Source: an uncultured Tidjanibacter sp.
GTDB taxonomy: Bacteria; Bacteroidota; Bacteroidia; Bacteroidales; Rikenellaceae
DNA: 64,000 bases
Assembly (NCBI GenBank): GCA_947852905.1
Contig: CANTVF010000002.1
Coordinates: 1 to 64,000 of the forward strand
Reading direction: 5' to 3'
The position numbers and the translations under genes were made by a program. Under the pieces are notes generated by a model. That model made no database searches. It saw only the letters and a list, made by a program, of their open reading frames with translations, and was not told where the DNA came from. This document shows, piece after piece, positions 10,247 to 19,384 of the stretch (position 1 is its first letter; the number at the start of each line of letters is the position of its first letter).

Positions 10247-10279
10247 GAAAAATACAGGCGGGACTTCGCTGCCCCGCCC
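10247..10279 (-). terminator. Terminator after the 10301-10990 gene
   Basis: On the minus strand a GGCGGG/CCCGCC stem (10257-10262 with 10273-10278) is followed by TGTATTTTTCGG, 22 nt past the stop codon. Confidence 0.6.
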
Positions 10280-10300
10280 GTAATATCTCTTGCGCCCGCA

Positions 10301-10990
10301 TCAGATCTCGTCGCAGTCGAACTCGTATCCGAGCCTCTTGCCCATCTGCAGTTTCGACAACTCGGTACGCGAATTGAACTGATCCACGCTAACGAGTTTG
10401 GAGGTATCGTACGGCGGCACGAACAGGTCGAAATCCAGAGCGTAACACATCGAAGCCTCGAGTATCTCCACCAAAGCCTGACGGTCTATCTCTCTCGTTC
10501 CGAAATTGGCGCATCTCTGGCGGCAGCGCCCTTTGCCTTCTACGAAATACTGCATCTGGTGATTGACGAATATACGGCCTATAAGATACCCCTCGTCGGC
10601 ACCGCGATTGTACTTGAACGAATCGGCCAGAAAGTTGTAGATGCTTATCATGCCGCAGTACGCATTGTCGTTGTCTCGGCAGACATAATGGTTTTTCCAT
10701 ACGTCGTGTTCGTGCGGAAAGCGGAACACGTCCGTATGCATTGCGAAAATAAGTATATCCTCGGCCACCTGTATCTGGGCCTCGAATTTACCGCGGTCGC
10801 GATACTCTATCCGGATACGTTTGTCTATCTGCCCCTCCGACTGCTCGTCGAGTTCCGCGGCGATCTCGTGCAGCGCATCCTTCAATTCATTGAACACTTT
10901 GAGCGTATTGTCAGAAACACGCTGTTTCACGGACGCCTTATGCGTCAGCTTATCCAAAATCTGTTCTCTAAGTTCCCCGTCAGGATCCAT
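10301..10990 (-). CDS. Conserved hypothetical protein, 229 aa
   Basis: I do not recognise a named domain. The protein has an N-terminal predicted helical part (about residues 1-55, charged, QR/KV-rich) and a mixed alpha/beta body with several Cys and Trp/His residues (DVWKNHYVCRDND). No signal peptide or membrane segment is seen, so it should be cytoplasmic. The composition and codon use match its neighbours and the frame is well bounded, so it is a real gene. The next upstream gene is the glucosaminidase, 76 nt away on the same strand, so the two may share a transcript. Confidence 0.85.
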   Translation of the reverse strand: MDPDGELREQILDKLTHKASVKQRVSDNTLKVFNELKDALHEIAAELDEQSEGQIDKRIRIEYRDRGKFEAQIQVAEDILIFAMHTDVFRFPHEHDVWKNHYVCRDNDNAYCGMISIYNFLADSFKYNRGADEGYLIGRIFVNHQMQYFVEGKGRCRQRCANFGTREIDRQALVEILEASMCYALDFDLFVPPYDTSKLVSVDQFNSRTELSKLQMGKRLGYEFDCDEI

Positions 10991-11066
10991 TTTCGTTTTA
11001 ATATTGTTTGTAATAATATTTTCTACATCATACCGCCTTAACGCTGCGAAACCTCAAGTCTGCAAC

Positions 11067-11900
11067 TCAGGCCTTGCGAGGTTTTTCGATATAAATAACG
11101 TCTCCCGCCCTTACCGCTTCACGGCCCTTGTTACGGCGGTTGAAACGTTCCAGACGCTTCCTCGAAATACCGAGATCGGCGGCTATCGTCTCATACGAAT
11201 CGCCTTCGGCAGCCTTGACGTAACGGTTGCCGTTTTCCTCGAATACGCCTCGTCCACCCACGAAATTAACCGCTACGATATAATTGTCCACGTCTATCGG
11301 TTCGACCGGATAATAGTCGGTCACTATGTCCGGAACTATGGACAACGGTTTCACATCGGCCAGATAAGCGGGATACTCCCCGTCGTCCAACAGATAGAGT
11401 TCGTAATCCTCTATGTATTTTATCAGCGAATTGGCATAATGCGACGCCGTCGCATAACCGCATTCCTTCAGACCGCGCGCCCATCCCTTGTAATCCTTGG
11501 GATTGAGGCGGAACAGACGCTCGTAACGCGGACTGTTCTTAAGAAATTCCGAATGGTCGCGGTACGACTCCTCTATCGTCGCATACCTGCGGAAACACTC
11601 CTGTAAGGCATCGTCGTCGTAACGTACCGTATCGCCTATCCAGTCCTTCTTGCACTTTATGCCGAAATGGTTGTTCGACCGGCGCGACAACTCGCTGTTG
11701 CCGTAACGGGACTCGATGATTCCCTGCGCCATAGTTATGCTGGCCGGTATTCCGTATTTCCGCATCTGCTCTATGGCTATCGGCGCATAGGTAGCGATAT
11801 ACTCCTCGCATGTTATCTGTCTCTCCTGAGCCGAGAGTTCCGGAGCCGTTACCATTATAAACGCAGCCGCAAGTAAAAATATGATATTCTTCGGTGACAT
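11067..11900 (-). CDS. Secreted glucosaminidase with C-terminal LysM domain
   Basis: Peptidoglycan hydrolase of the FlgJ/LytG glucosaminidase family (Glucosaminidase, PF01832). A signal peptide occupies about residues 1-25 (hydrophobic core, then ELSAQ). The catalytic domain runs from about 35 to 170 and shows the expected QGIIESRYGNSELSRRSNN segment with the catalytic glutamate, and GIKCKKDW. The last ~50 residues (GDSYETIAADLGISRKRLERFN) are a LysM peptidoglycan-binding domain. It acts in the periplasm or at the cell surface, cleaving glycan strands. Its minus-strand upstream region has only an imperfect −7 box (CATCTTTG near 11960). Confidence 0.93.
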   Translation of the reverse strand: MSPKNIIFLLAAAFIMVTAPELSAQERQITCEEYIATYAPIAIEQMRKYGIPASITMAQGIIESRYGNSELSRRSNNHFGIKCKKDWIGDTVRYDDDALQECFRRYATIEESYRDHSEFLKNSPRYERLFRLNPKDYKGWARGLKECGYATASHYANSLIKYIEDYELYLLDDGEYPAYLADVKPLSIVPDIVTDYYPVEPIDVDNYIVAVNFVGGRGVFEENGNRYVKAAEGDSYETIAADLGISRKRLERFNRRNKGREAVRAGDVIYIEKPRKA

Positions 11901-12101
11901 ATCGTCGGTCGATTACAAAAAACACATTAAGATACCCGGCGCAAAGATGCCGTACTTCCGATTCGTGCTTATGCACACCAATCGGAGTTTACAAAAATAT
12001 GCATAAATGCCGATATTATGAAATCCGAATCCGTTATTCATCGCCACGCCTGCGAAAGCACCCGTTTAATGTCCAGGATAGCATTAGCATTCAATACGTC
12101 A

Positions 12102-12142
12102 ACATTAAAACGCCACTCATTGTATGAGTGGCGTTTTAATGT
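12102..12142. terminator. Bidirectional hairpin terminator
   Basis: Perfect 19-bp stem (12102-12120 with 12124-12142) with a 3-nt loop and AT-rich ends that give a U tract on either strand. It lies 22 nt past the stop of the minus-strand Omp28-like gene. Confidence 0.85.
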
Positions 12143-12163
12143 CAATCCGCAAGCAAAGATACA

Positions 12164-13717
12164 CTACATATACTCGAAATCGAAAATATCCGCAGCCGGC
12201 GCCTTAACTACATTGTCCACTACAGGATATCCCTCCTCTTCGTAGAGAGTATACACTACCAGATGCAGGTTAGACAGGTTCCAATATGACTCGACAGGAA
12301 TGACGAAATCGACACTGCGCATCTCTCCCGCTTCCATATGCTCCAGTTTATCCCCGAAAATATCGGTTTCAAGGTTTCGGGCGACATTTGTATGATCGTA
12401 TGCCTGTCCTCCGCCATTCTGTTCGGCCACTATGTGGTCTTCGGTAACGAAAACGGCAAGGGAATAATCTCCCGTCTTACCGGCTCCGACAGTGACTTCG
12501 ACCGACAAGTCGTTACCTGACACGGACGAAACCACTCTTATACCTGTCCTCGCATCAATACCGGCACAATAACCGTAAACTTCGCGCACGTCGTCTTCCG
12601 AAGGCATGTACATGTCGGGCATAACATTACGACGCCAGTCCGCAATGGATGTCGGATAAGAGGTTATGCTAAAACGCCCATCCTCCTCGAGACGCGACAA
12701 AATATCTGCCAATACAGAATTACCACCTATCGCATCATCGCGAGCAGTATGAATATTGACCTGAACGACGCTATCATCATAATCATCAACCAAACTATGC
12801 ATCATCGTCTTGAATGCATGACACGGATTGCACCACGTTGCGGTCCACGTAAAAAACGCCACATTCTTCTTTATCGTCTTCGATACATCGAAATCATCCA
12901 ACGAAGCGATTGCCTTAGCGGTCTGCACTTCCGTCTCAAGAATTTTCCCTGCGTACGCATATTCCGCACTAAATCCGTATTCACCCGGAGTTCCGGTAAC
13001 GAATATATTGGAGTCCATAGGCATTCCGTCCACAGATACAACGGCATCGGCCGTTACATCCTCCCCACCGAACGTTACCGTAAACGTTATCTTGTCCTTT
13101 CCGTCCGAAAATATGGTCCTGCGATCCATATTCATCGACAATACCGGAAACTCCTTGACAACTATTTCAACTTCATCGCTCTCCAACGTTTTGCCTCCGT
13201 CGACATACGAAGCCTTGAAATGATAGCGTCCAGCTTTGGTACTCTTGAAAACAGGCTGTGCCAGACACATTCCGGCGGTATTGCAGACACCTGCAGAAGC
13301 GGTCACATCTTCATTACCGAAAGTCACGGTAAAATTAACTTGGTCTACGCCGTCATCATATATTTCGTATTTGTCGGCCGTGAGTACCAAAGATTTTTCA
13401 GGCGCCTGTTCGGCTGTCACTGCGACTACATTGCTTTCGTACCCGTCGTATAGGGCATGGAACCGGTACGTCCCGGGAACGCTCGTCATAAAAGACGGAG
13501 CAGACAACTCCCCGTATTCGTCCTGCACTATAACCGAACGATCGGTAACGGTCTCATCGCCGACACGTACCGTAAAAACGACGGCGTCGCTGCCGTCGGC
13601 GACGATCTTGGTCTTATCAATCTCCAATATCACGCCCGGCGAAGTCCGTTCCGGCTCGCAAGCAATGAAAAAGACGGCGAGCAACGTCGCCGCCACAACT
13701 GGCAAAACCCTTTTCAT
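12164..13717 (-). CDS. Omp28-like lipoprotein with Ig-like repeats and thioredoxin-like CxxC
   Basis: Exported lipoprotein: the signal peptide ends in a lipobox FIAC with the lipidated cysteine at residue 20, counting from the ATG at 13717 (an in-frame ATG 24 nt upstream gives a poorer signal peptide). Three related Ig-like repeats follow (about 24-104, 110-187, 191-265), each with a KYEIYDDGVDQVNFTV-type strand. From about 280 comes a thioredoxin-fold region with TATWCNPCHAF (C296 and C299), the hallmark of Omp28-related proteins. The C-terminal part (about 400-517) matches Omp28 too. A surface redox or protein-binding role is inference. A −7 box TATATTTG sits on the minus strand at 13761-13768. 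Confidence 0.85.
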   Translation of the reverse strand: MKRVLPVVAATLLAVFFIACEPERTSPGVILEIDKTKIVADGSDAVVFTVRVGDETVTDRSVIVQDEYGELSAPSFMTSVPGTYRFHALYDGYESNVVAVTAEQAPEKSLVLTADKYEIYDDGVDQVNFTVTFGNEDVTASAGVCNTAGMCLAQPVFKSTKAGRYHFKASYVDGGKTLESDEVEIVVKEFPVLSMNMDRRTIFSDGKDKITFTVTFGGEDVTADAVVSVDGMPMDSNIFVTGTPGEYGFSAEYAYAGKILETEVQTAKAIASLDDFDVSKTIKKNVAFFTWTATWCNPCHAFKTMMHSLVDDYDDSVVQVNIHTARDDAIGGNSVLADILSRLEEDGRFSITSYPTSIADWRRNVMPDMYMPSEDDVREVYGYCAGIDARTGIRVVSSVSGNDLSVEVTVGAGKTGDYSLAVFVTEDHIVAEQNGGGQAYDHTNVARNLETDIFGDKLEHMEAGEMRSVDFVIPVESYWNLSNLHLVVYTLYEEEGYPVVDNVVKAPAADIFDFEYM

Positions 13718-13760
13718 AGAATCAAAACATTTAGTTAGCAACAGGTTGTGAATTAGTTTC

Positions 13761-13768
13761 CAAATATA
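13761..13768 (-). promoter_or_regulatory. −7 promoter element for the Omp28-like gene
   Basis: TATATTTG on the minus strand, matching the Bacteroidota TAnnTTTG −7 box, 44 nt before the ATG. A TTTA at about 13787-13790 sits roughly where the −33 box belongs. Confidence 0.5.
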
Positions 13769-13828
13769 ATAATAATTTCACGACTATAAATACCATATCA
13801 TGTACAATTACACGCCCACAACTGCCGT

Positions 13829-13860
13829 TTTGTAATTGACTGCGAAAAATCGTAATTTTG
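13829..13860 (+). promoter_or_regulatory. Promoter for the GT9 glycosyltransferase gene
   Basis: TTTG (13829-13832), 20 nt, TAATTTTG (13853-13860): both boxes of the Bacteroidota promoter consensus at the right spacing, about 110 nt before the start codon. Confidence 0.65.
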
Positions 13861-13972
13861 TATCATGTCTTGCGACTGCGACAGTCGCTGACACTACACC
13901 GGAACGACCTTTCGACGCATCCTGATCCGTCAGTCGGAAAACAAATATTCAATCTATCCAAAAGTTGCCGCA

Positions 13973-15040
13973 ATGCACAAAAAATCCATAAATCATCTGT
14001 TGCTGATACGCATCTCCTCATTGGGCGATGTCGTCATGACGGTACCGGTGGTCGCCGCATTGCGCAGAGCCTATCCGTCGTTGCGCATAAGCATCCTGAC
14101 ACGTCCGGGTTACCGACGTTTCTTCCGCGAAATAGCCGACATAGAATTCGTGTGCTACGATCCGGAGATGCGTCACAAAGGCTTGGGCGGATGTTTCCGT
14201 CTTGCCGGCGACATAAGGAGCGTCGGCGCCGACGCAGTAGCCGATCTTCAGGACAACCTCATGACAGGAACACTATGCGCCATACTGAGGGCGAAAGGGC
14301 TCCGCATATCGACGATAGATTCCGGTCGTGCGGAGCAGAAAGCCATGACGCGACGCGCTCGCAAGGTACTGACGCCGCTCGCCCCCATGACCGAACGTTA
14401 CCGGGACGCCATAGTACGGTTGGGACTGGAATTTTCCATGCCGTGCGAAGAAGACGTCAAGGTACGCGCCGTACCCGAAACGATCACGGCAGCGGCCGGA
14501 ATCAAAAACGGCATATGGATAGGCATAGCCCCGTTCGCCAAACACAAGGCTAAAATCTACCCCATACCCTCAGCCGATACTCTTATCGGTATTCTCGCCG
14601 CAAGTTACGGCAAGGTATTCATTCTCGGCGGCGGCACCCATGAGAAAAGTTTCGCCGAAGGCATGGAGAAACGGCACAAAAATGTGGTTTCTGTCATCGG
14701 ACGTCTGACGGTAGACGAAGAACTGGACCTGATCGGCAACCTCGACGTCGTCGTCACCATGGACTCGGCCTCCATGCATATAGCCTCGTCCGTACACGTT
14801 CCCGTCGTCTCGGTCTGGGGCGCCACGCATCCGTTCTCCGGATTTTACGGCTACGGCCAAAATCCAGCAGACGCCATACAGGCCGATCTGCCATGCCGTC
14901 CGTGTTCCGTACACGGTAACAAGCCGTGCATATTCGGCAATTATCGCTGCCTCTCGTCAATCGAGCCGCAGACCATAGCCGACGCGGTAGCCCGCGTTTT
15001 GGAACGTACAGGCAAAATCTCACGTACCGGCGAATACTAA
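13973..15040 (+). CDS. Glycosyltransferase family 9 (heptosyltransferase-type)
   Basis: GT-B fold transferase of the LPS heptosyltransferase family (GT9). The family N-terminus LLIRISSLGDVVMTVPVV is clear. The C-terminal half has the donor-binding FILGGGTHEKSF stretch, then VTMDSASMHIASSVHVPVVSVWGATHPFSGF, the most diagnostic segment, at about residues 263-293. The C-terminal cysteine-rich region (PCRPCSVHGNKPC) is also typical. It should act at the inner face of the inner membrane on lipid-A core sugars; the sugar itself cannot be told. It has its own promoter and appears monocistronic. Confidence 0.93.
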   Translation: MHKKSINHLLLIRISSLGDVVMTVPVVAALRRAYPSLRISILTRPGYRRFFREIADIEFVCYDPEMRHKGLGGCFRLAGDIRSVGADAVADLQDNLMTGTLCAILRAKGLRISTIDSGRAEQKAMTRRARKVLTPLAPMTERYRDAIVRLGLEFSMPCEEDVKVRAVPETITAAAGIKNGIWIGIAPFAKHKAKIYPIPSADTLIGILAASYGKVFILGGGTHEKSFAEGMEKRHKNVVSVIGRLTVDEELDLIGNLDVVVTMDSASMHIASSVHVPVVSVWGATHPFSGFYGYGQNPADAIQADLPCRPCSVHGNKPCIFGNYRCLSSIEPQTIADAVARVLERTGKISRTGEY

Positions 15041-15130
15041 AAATAACAGCATCGCATGCCGTGCCGCGACTTGCCCGGTACATCCGCAGTTGCATAAATG
15101 CACTTCAACGTTATTTAATTCACAATAAGT

Positions 15131-15161
15131 TTTGCACGAACGAAAATAACGCTTATCTTTG
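15131..15161 (+). promoter_or_regulatory. Promoter for gcvH
   Basis: TTTG (15131-15134), 19 nt, TATCTTTG (15154-15161). A perfect match to the Bacteroidota consensus, about 110 nt upstream of the gcvH start. Confidence 0.8.
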
Positions 15162-15271
15162 ACAGAGTTTAGTCCGCCGGTCGGCGTCGGATCGCGACAA
15201 TCCTCCGGACACGGGCCCTCAAAACGAGAATTTACACACAAAACACTAATAATCAATTCATTCAAAAAGCA

Positions 15272-15649
15272 ATGAACATACCTGCAAATCTCAAGTATTC
15301 CAACGACCACGAATGGGTCAGGGTTGAAGGCAACGAAGCCTACGTAGGCATCACCGATTTCGCACAGGGCCAGCTCGGCGACATCGTATTCGTAGACGTT
15401 CCCACCGTAGGCGAAACTCTCGCCCAGAACGAGGTATTCGGTTCCATCGAGGCCGTAAAGACGGTTTCGGACGCGTTCCTTCCTGTAGGCGGTGAAATCC
15501 TCGAATTCAACGAGGCTCTCGAAGGCGATCCGGCACTCGTAAACAAGGATCCGTACGGAGAAGGTTGGATCATCAAGATGACCGTAGCCGACAGCGCCGA
15601 ACTCGACACGCTTCTTTCGGCCGACGACTACGCGAAACTCATCGGATAA
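15272..15649 (+). CDS. gcvH: Glycine cleavage system H protein
   Basis: Lipoyl carrier that shuttles the aminomethyl intermediate of glycine between the P, T and L proteins. The protein is 125 residues, normal for the family. The lipoylated lysine is K63 in [11 protein letters not shown], and the flanking [18 protein letters not shown] and GEGWIIKM segments are typical. None of the other glycine-cleavage genes is adjacent, so it is a stand-alone gene here with its own promoter and a following hairpin. Confidence 0.97.
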   Translation: MNIPANLKYSNDHEWVRVEGNEAYVGITDFAQGQLGDIVFVDVPTVGETLAQNEVFGSIEAVKTVSDAFLPVGGEILEFNEALEGDPALVNKDPYGEGWIIKMTVADSAELDTLLSADDYAKLIG

Positions 15650-15667
15650 TCACCATTCGGAACAATA

Positions 15668-15708
15668 CCGAACTACCCTGTCCCGGTCTTGCGGTCAGGG
15701 TAGTTCGG
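15668..15708 (+). terminator. Hairpin after gcvH
   Basis: Thirteen-base-pair stem (15668-15680 with 15696-15708) 18 nt past the gcvH stop. There is no strong U run after it, so termination is likely but less certain than at other sites. Confidence 0.55.
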
Positions 15709-16068
15709 CATTCGGACAGACCGGGAACAGAATATTTCGTCGTAGAGACACAATAAAAATCGTCCGGCGACGTAATAACAGCTGACGGAAGCGCAAAGAT
15801 TTGCGGCCTCGCGAAGGCAGCCGACAGTTACGGTCACCGGTCGTCATCGGTCTCGCACCACAAAGGGTAACCGTTACCCGAAGTTAAGGACGGAACCGTA
15901 CGCTAACGCTCCCACCGCGGGCAAGGCATCCCTGCCGGACTTCGGCGTTATACCTAATATCCAAGCAAAGCAATACCGACGCAGGAGGCTACCTGCAACG
16001 CTGCACAAGACGCTGCGGCGACAGATTATGCAATACGACGTCGGATTAACAAATAAAACGTATCAACT
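15709..16068. other. 360-bp gap before mdh
   Basis: No reading frame or tRNA-like fold was recognised. It holds a near-palindrome at about 15867-15881. The mdh promoter must lie here but I could not find a clean two-box match. Confidence 0.45.
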
Positions 16069-17010
16069 ATGTCAAAAGTAACTGTTGTCGGCGCGGGCAA
16101 TGTCGGCGCGACTTGTTTCAACAATCTGGCCATCAAACAGGTGGCGGGCGAACTCGTACTCATAGATATCAAAGAAGGTCTGGCCGAGGGCAAAGTACTC
16201 GACATGTACCAGACCTCCACCCTCATGGGCTTCGGCTGCACCCTCACGGGCGTAACCAACGACTACAGCCGTACTGCCGGGTCGGACGTGGTGGTCATCA
16301 CTTCCGGTATGCCCCGCAAACCGGGCATGACCCGCGAAGAGCTCATCGGCGTTAACGCAGGCATCGTGAAAGAGGTCGTTGCCAACGTACTCAAATATTC
16401 GCCGAACGCGATACTTCTCATTGTCAGCAACCCAATGGATACGATGACTTACCTCGCATCCAAGATCAGCGGTCTTCCCTCGAACCGTGTATTCGGTATG
16501 GGCGGCGCACTCGACAGCGCACGTTTCAAAGGTTATCTTGCCAAGGCACTCGGCGCCAACTCCAACGACGTAGACGGCATGGTAATCGGCGGCCACGGCG
16601 ACACCACCATGATTCCGCTCACGAGCAAGGCTTCCTATAAAGGCATTCCCGTTAGCCAGTTCCTCGACGAGGCTACTCTCAAACAGATCGCAGCCGACAC
16701 CATGGTAGGCGGCGCAACCCTTACCAAAATGCTCGGCACATCGGCATGGTATGCTCCCGGAGCAGCTGCCGCAATGGTAGTCGAAAGCATCATCAACGAT
16801 ACCAAGAAAGTATTCCCCTCCTGCGTACATCTTGACGGCGAGTACGGCCAGAAGGATATTTATATCGGCGCACCTGCCGTCATCGGCCGCAACGGTATCG
16901 AGAAAGTCATCGAACTCAAACTGAACGATGAAGAAAAACAGGCATTCGAAAAGAGCGCCGAAGCTGTCCGCAAAACCAACGCCGTTCTCAAGGAGATAGG
17001 CGCCCTCTAA
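16069..17010 (+). CDS. mdh: Malate dehydrogenase (LDH-like type)
   Basis: NAD-dependent interconversion of malate and oxaloacetate in the cytoplasm. The dinucleotide loop GAGNVG is at residues 8-13. The substrate-binding arginines in GMPRKPGM (R83) and near R152 are present, as is the catalytic histidine H176 in GGHGDTTMIP. The length of 313 and the LDH-like sequence match bacterial [LDH-like] malate dehydrogenases. Single gene followed by a very strong terminator. Confidence 0.97.
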   Translation: MSKVTVVGAGNVGATCFNNLAIKQVAGELVLIDIKEGLAEGKVLDMYQTSTLMGFGCTLTGVTNDYSRTAGSDVVVITSGMPRKPGMTREELIGVNAGIVKEVVANVLKYSPNAILLIVSNPMDTMTYLASKISGLPSNRVFGMGGALDSARFKGYLAKALGANSNDVDGMVIGGHGDTTMIPLTSKASYKGIPVSQFLDEATLKQIAADTMVGGATLTKMLGTSAWYAPGAAAAMVVESIINDTKKVFPSCVHLDGEYGQKDIYIGAPAVIGRNGIEKVIELKLNDEEKQAFEKSAEAVRKTNAVLKEIGAL

Positions 17011-17071
17011 CGGACCCATAATACGGCACCGCCGCTGCATATGCAGTAACGGATGCCGCCTCACAAACAAG

Positions 17072-17107
17072 GCCGGAACTGCCAATGTTGGCAGTTCCGG
17101 CTTTTTT
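17072..17107 (+). terminator. Strong terminator after mdh
   Basis: Perfect 13-bp stem (17072-17084 with 17089-17101), 4-nt loop, followed by a run of six Ts. Confidence 0.92.
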
Positions 17108-17156
17108 AATATCCATACGGGATATCTCATACACTCCGGCCGCAATCCATCCGGCG

Positions 17157-17440
17157 CTATAATACGCTTCATACGAGAACTATACGAATACAAAGTATCC
17201 GCCGGACATTCCAGTTCGCTACTATCCGACGGCAGGATCGAGAGATTTAGAATACGGCTACTAATTCCCGATATAACGAAACTGCATTACAGCCGAAACA
17301 TCAGATTAACAGTTTAATAAATTCAAGTAACTAACGGAATGAGTGTTTATTTTACTTAGTTTTGAATAATGAAAATCAGATGCAATAAGTTTTCCCTAAA
17401 ATAAATTTTATTCAACTATTAATCTATCGAATCTTATCAT
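17157..17440 (+). repeat. Upstream copy of a duplicated promoter/5′ region
   Basis: This stretch is a second, imperfect copy of 17456-17795, the region that drives the BACON lipoprotein gene at 17794. About 78 bp from 17168 are identical to those from 17466, and similarity continues to the codon before the start. This copy lacks about 57 nt that include the −33 TTTG box, keeps the TAGTTTTG −7 box (17357-17364), and ends where the ATG should be (ATCAT then AAATC). So its coding sequence is gone and its promoter is damaged. Confidence 0.85.
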
Positions 17441-17455
17441 AAATCAGTCAAGTGC

Positions 17456-17795
17456 CATAATATGCTTCATACGAGAACTATACGAATACAAAGTATCCGC
17501 CGGACATTCCAGTTCGCTACTATCCGACGGCAGGATCGAGAGGCGTAGAATCGGCTACTAATTTCCGATATAACAAAACTGCATTACGGCCGAAATATCA
17601 TATTAATAGTTTAACAAACTCAAGCAACTAACGGAATAAGCGTTCATTATACACAATTTCACACTCACAACATTTCATATAACAAATTTGCATATAAAAT
17701 AAATTTAACTTAGTTTTGAATAATGAAAATCAGATACAACAAGTTTTTTCCTAAAATAAATTTTGTTTAACTATTAATCTATCGAATCTTATCAT
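17456..17795 (+). repeat. Downstream, intact copy of the duplicated promoter/5′ region
   Basis: Direct-repeat partner of 17157-17440, offset 298 at its start and 355 at its end because of the extra 57 nt. It carries the complete promoter and runs into the start codon of the lipoprotein gene. Confidence 0.85.
17687..17718 (+). promoter_or_regulatory. Promoter for the BACON/propeller lipoprotein
   Basis: TTTG (17687-17690), 20 nt, TAGTTTTG (17711-17718). The predicted 5′ untranslated region is about 70 nt and AT-rich, as seen upstream of other surface-protein genes in this phylum. Confidence 0.75.
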
Positions 17796-19248
17796 GAGAA
17801 GTGTTTACAAACTCGCAGCCCTTTTACCGGCATCGCTGATGTTGTTGGCCGGCTGTGCGAAAACAGACGAAAACATCCAGTTCGTCCGCCTTAAAGAGAC
17901 CACCTACTCTTTTCTGTACAAGGACAACGAGCCACAGACCGTCGCAATAGAGGCTTCGGGCCAGTGGCAGGCCGAGGCATCCGTATCGTGGATCGAGATC
18001 GTCGAGCAAACCGCCGACGGCGTGGTCATCAACGTGCAGGACAATATCGATGCTACAGAAGTACGCGAAGGCCTTCTGACGATTACATGCGGACAGGCCG
18101 TCGAGACAGTATACGTCTACCAGTTCGGCAATTCATACAGCCAATGGACCTACCGCTACCCCAACCAATTCGATATGGGTGCCGTAGTATCTCCCAACGG
18201 CCGTTACATAGCAGGACAGATTCCGTATTTGCTCGAGGACGAATCATGGGCGACCAAGGTTATTTTCATAGATACCGAAACCGGCGAATGGAATGAAATC
18301 GCCGAAGTTCCAAAAACATTGTTCGCGATACAGAAACCGTATGCGATTACGGATCAGGGAGTAGCGTTTTTCAGTGACGCCAACGGCGGCGGTTGCGCCA
18401 TGGTCGATATCGATGGCAATATAGGTAAGGTCGAGGTAGTCGACGGCTTTGAATTAGGCGGAGAAGTACAATGCGTATCGGCCGACGGTCGTCTGTGGGC
18501 AGGCTGGATGTTGGACAAATCTCTGGCATTGGGCGGTAGATATACGCCTACATTGTGGACTGACGGTGTACCGGAAGTATTGCCGATCCCCGAACTGAAC
18601 TATCGCAACGAGCCCTACAAAAGCGGTGTCATGGTACGCGGCATGAGCCATGACGGCTCCGTCCTCTACGGTTCCACATGGTGCGACAACGACCAAGGCA
18701 TGGTATATTGGAAAAAAGACGCTTCGGGCAAATATCAGGTAGATTACGTCGCAAGGGACAGGATAGAGGAGGTTGAAGAGACTGTCAACGGCATGACGAT
18801 TAAAACTGTACAGGTGGATGGAATGACCGTAACCGCCCAACTTACCAACATAAGTCCCAACGGAAAATACATAGCCGGTACATACAGGGAAGAAAACGGC
18901 TCCGGCAACTGGAAACAATACCCCGGTTTCTTCAACACGGAGACAGGCGAACTGACGACGTTTCCCGATCACGAAGGCGGGGGCGCCACGGCCACTGACG
19001 ACGGCATAGGCTTCGTCACGAACGGAACTTTCCTGCCTACTTCCGGTTCCGTCGTGGACATCGAGAACGGCGTCATGCTCGGCAGCGTCAACGACTGGGT
19101 ACTGGAGAACTACGGTATGCAGATAAATTACGGCTACATCACATATGTCTGCCCGAACGGGACGCTCAAAGCCATGTCCATAGAAGCGAATGCAGCCACT
19201 CCCCGCACCGTAACTTGGGTAATTTCGCCGGCACCGGCCAACGATTGA
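17794..19248 (+). CDS. BACON-domain / beta-propeller surface lipoprotein (family member 1)
   Basis: Lipoprotein with signal peptide and lipobox LAGC (Cys at residue 21). A BACON-like beta-sandwich domain follows (about 30-115, with GQWQAEASVSWIEI). The rest (about 120-484) has spaced SPNGRYIAG, SADGRLWAG, SHDGSVLYGS and SPNGKYIAG segments, a pattern of HAF/WD-like propeller blades. BACON domains are often found on Bacteroidota carbohydrate- or mucin-binding proteins; a binding role is inference. It is a paralogue of the three tandem genes at 57201-62507. A BACON lipoprotein gene follows after 136 nt, perhaps in the same transcript. Confidence 0.85.
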   Translation: MRSVYKLAALLPASLMLLAGCAKTDENIQFVRLKETTYSFLYKDNEPQTVAIEASGQWQAEASVSWIEIVEQTADGVVINVQDNIDATEVREGLLTITCGQAVETVYVYQFGNSYSQWTYRYPNQFDMGAVVSPNGRYIAGQIPYLLEDESWATKVIFIDTETGEWNEIAEVPKTLFAIQKPYAITDQGVAFFSDANGGGCAMVDIDGNIGKVEVVDGFELGGEVQCVSADGRLWAGWMLDKSLALGGRYTPTLWTDGVPEVLPIPELNYRNEPYKSGVMVRGMSHDGSVLYGSTWCDNDQGMVYWKKDASGKYQVDYVARDRIEEVEETVNGMTIKTVQVDGMTVTAQLTNISPNGKYIAGTYREENGSGNWKQYPGFFNTETGELTTFPDHEGGGATATDDGIGFVTNGTFLPTSGSVVDIENGVMLGSVNDWVLENYGMQINYGYITYVCPNGTLKAMSIEANAATPRTVTWVISPAPAND

Positions 19249-19251
19249 TTC

Positions 19252-19359
19252 TGAAAATACCTATACTCCGCATGCGACTGTGGTTAATGGTTATATAGAG
19301 TAGATTAGGTTGATATTGCCGGTAAACGATATGGCAAAACGGCATGCGGAGTATTTTCA
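19252..19359. repeat. Inverted repeat spanning the gap between two lipoprotein genes
   Basis: The arm at 19252-19275 is complementary to 19342-19359 over 18 bp with a 6-nt bulge, leaving a 66-nt loop. It fills most of the gap between the two BACON lipoprotein genes. It could fold in RNA as a processing or partial termination signal. Confidence 0.55.
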
Positions 19360-19384
19360 CAAACCTTAAACACTAATATTGAAA

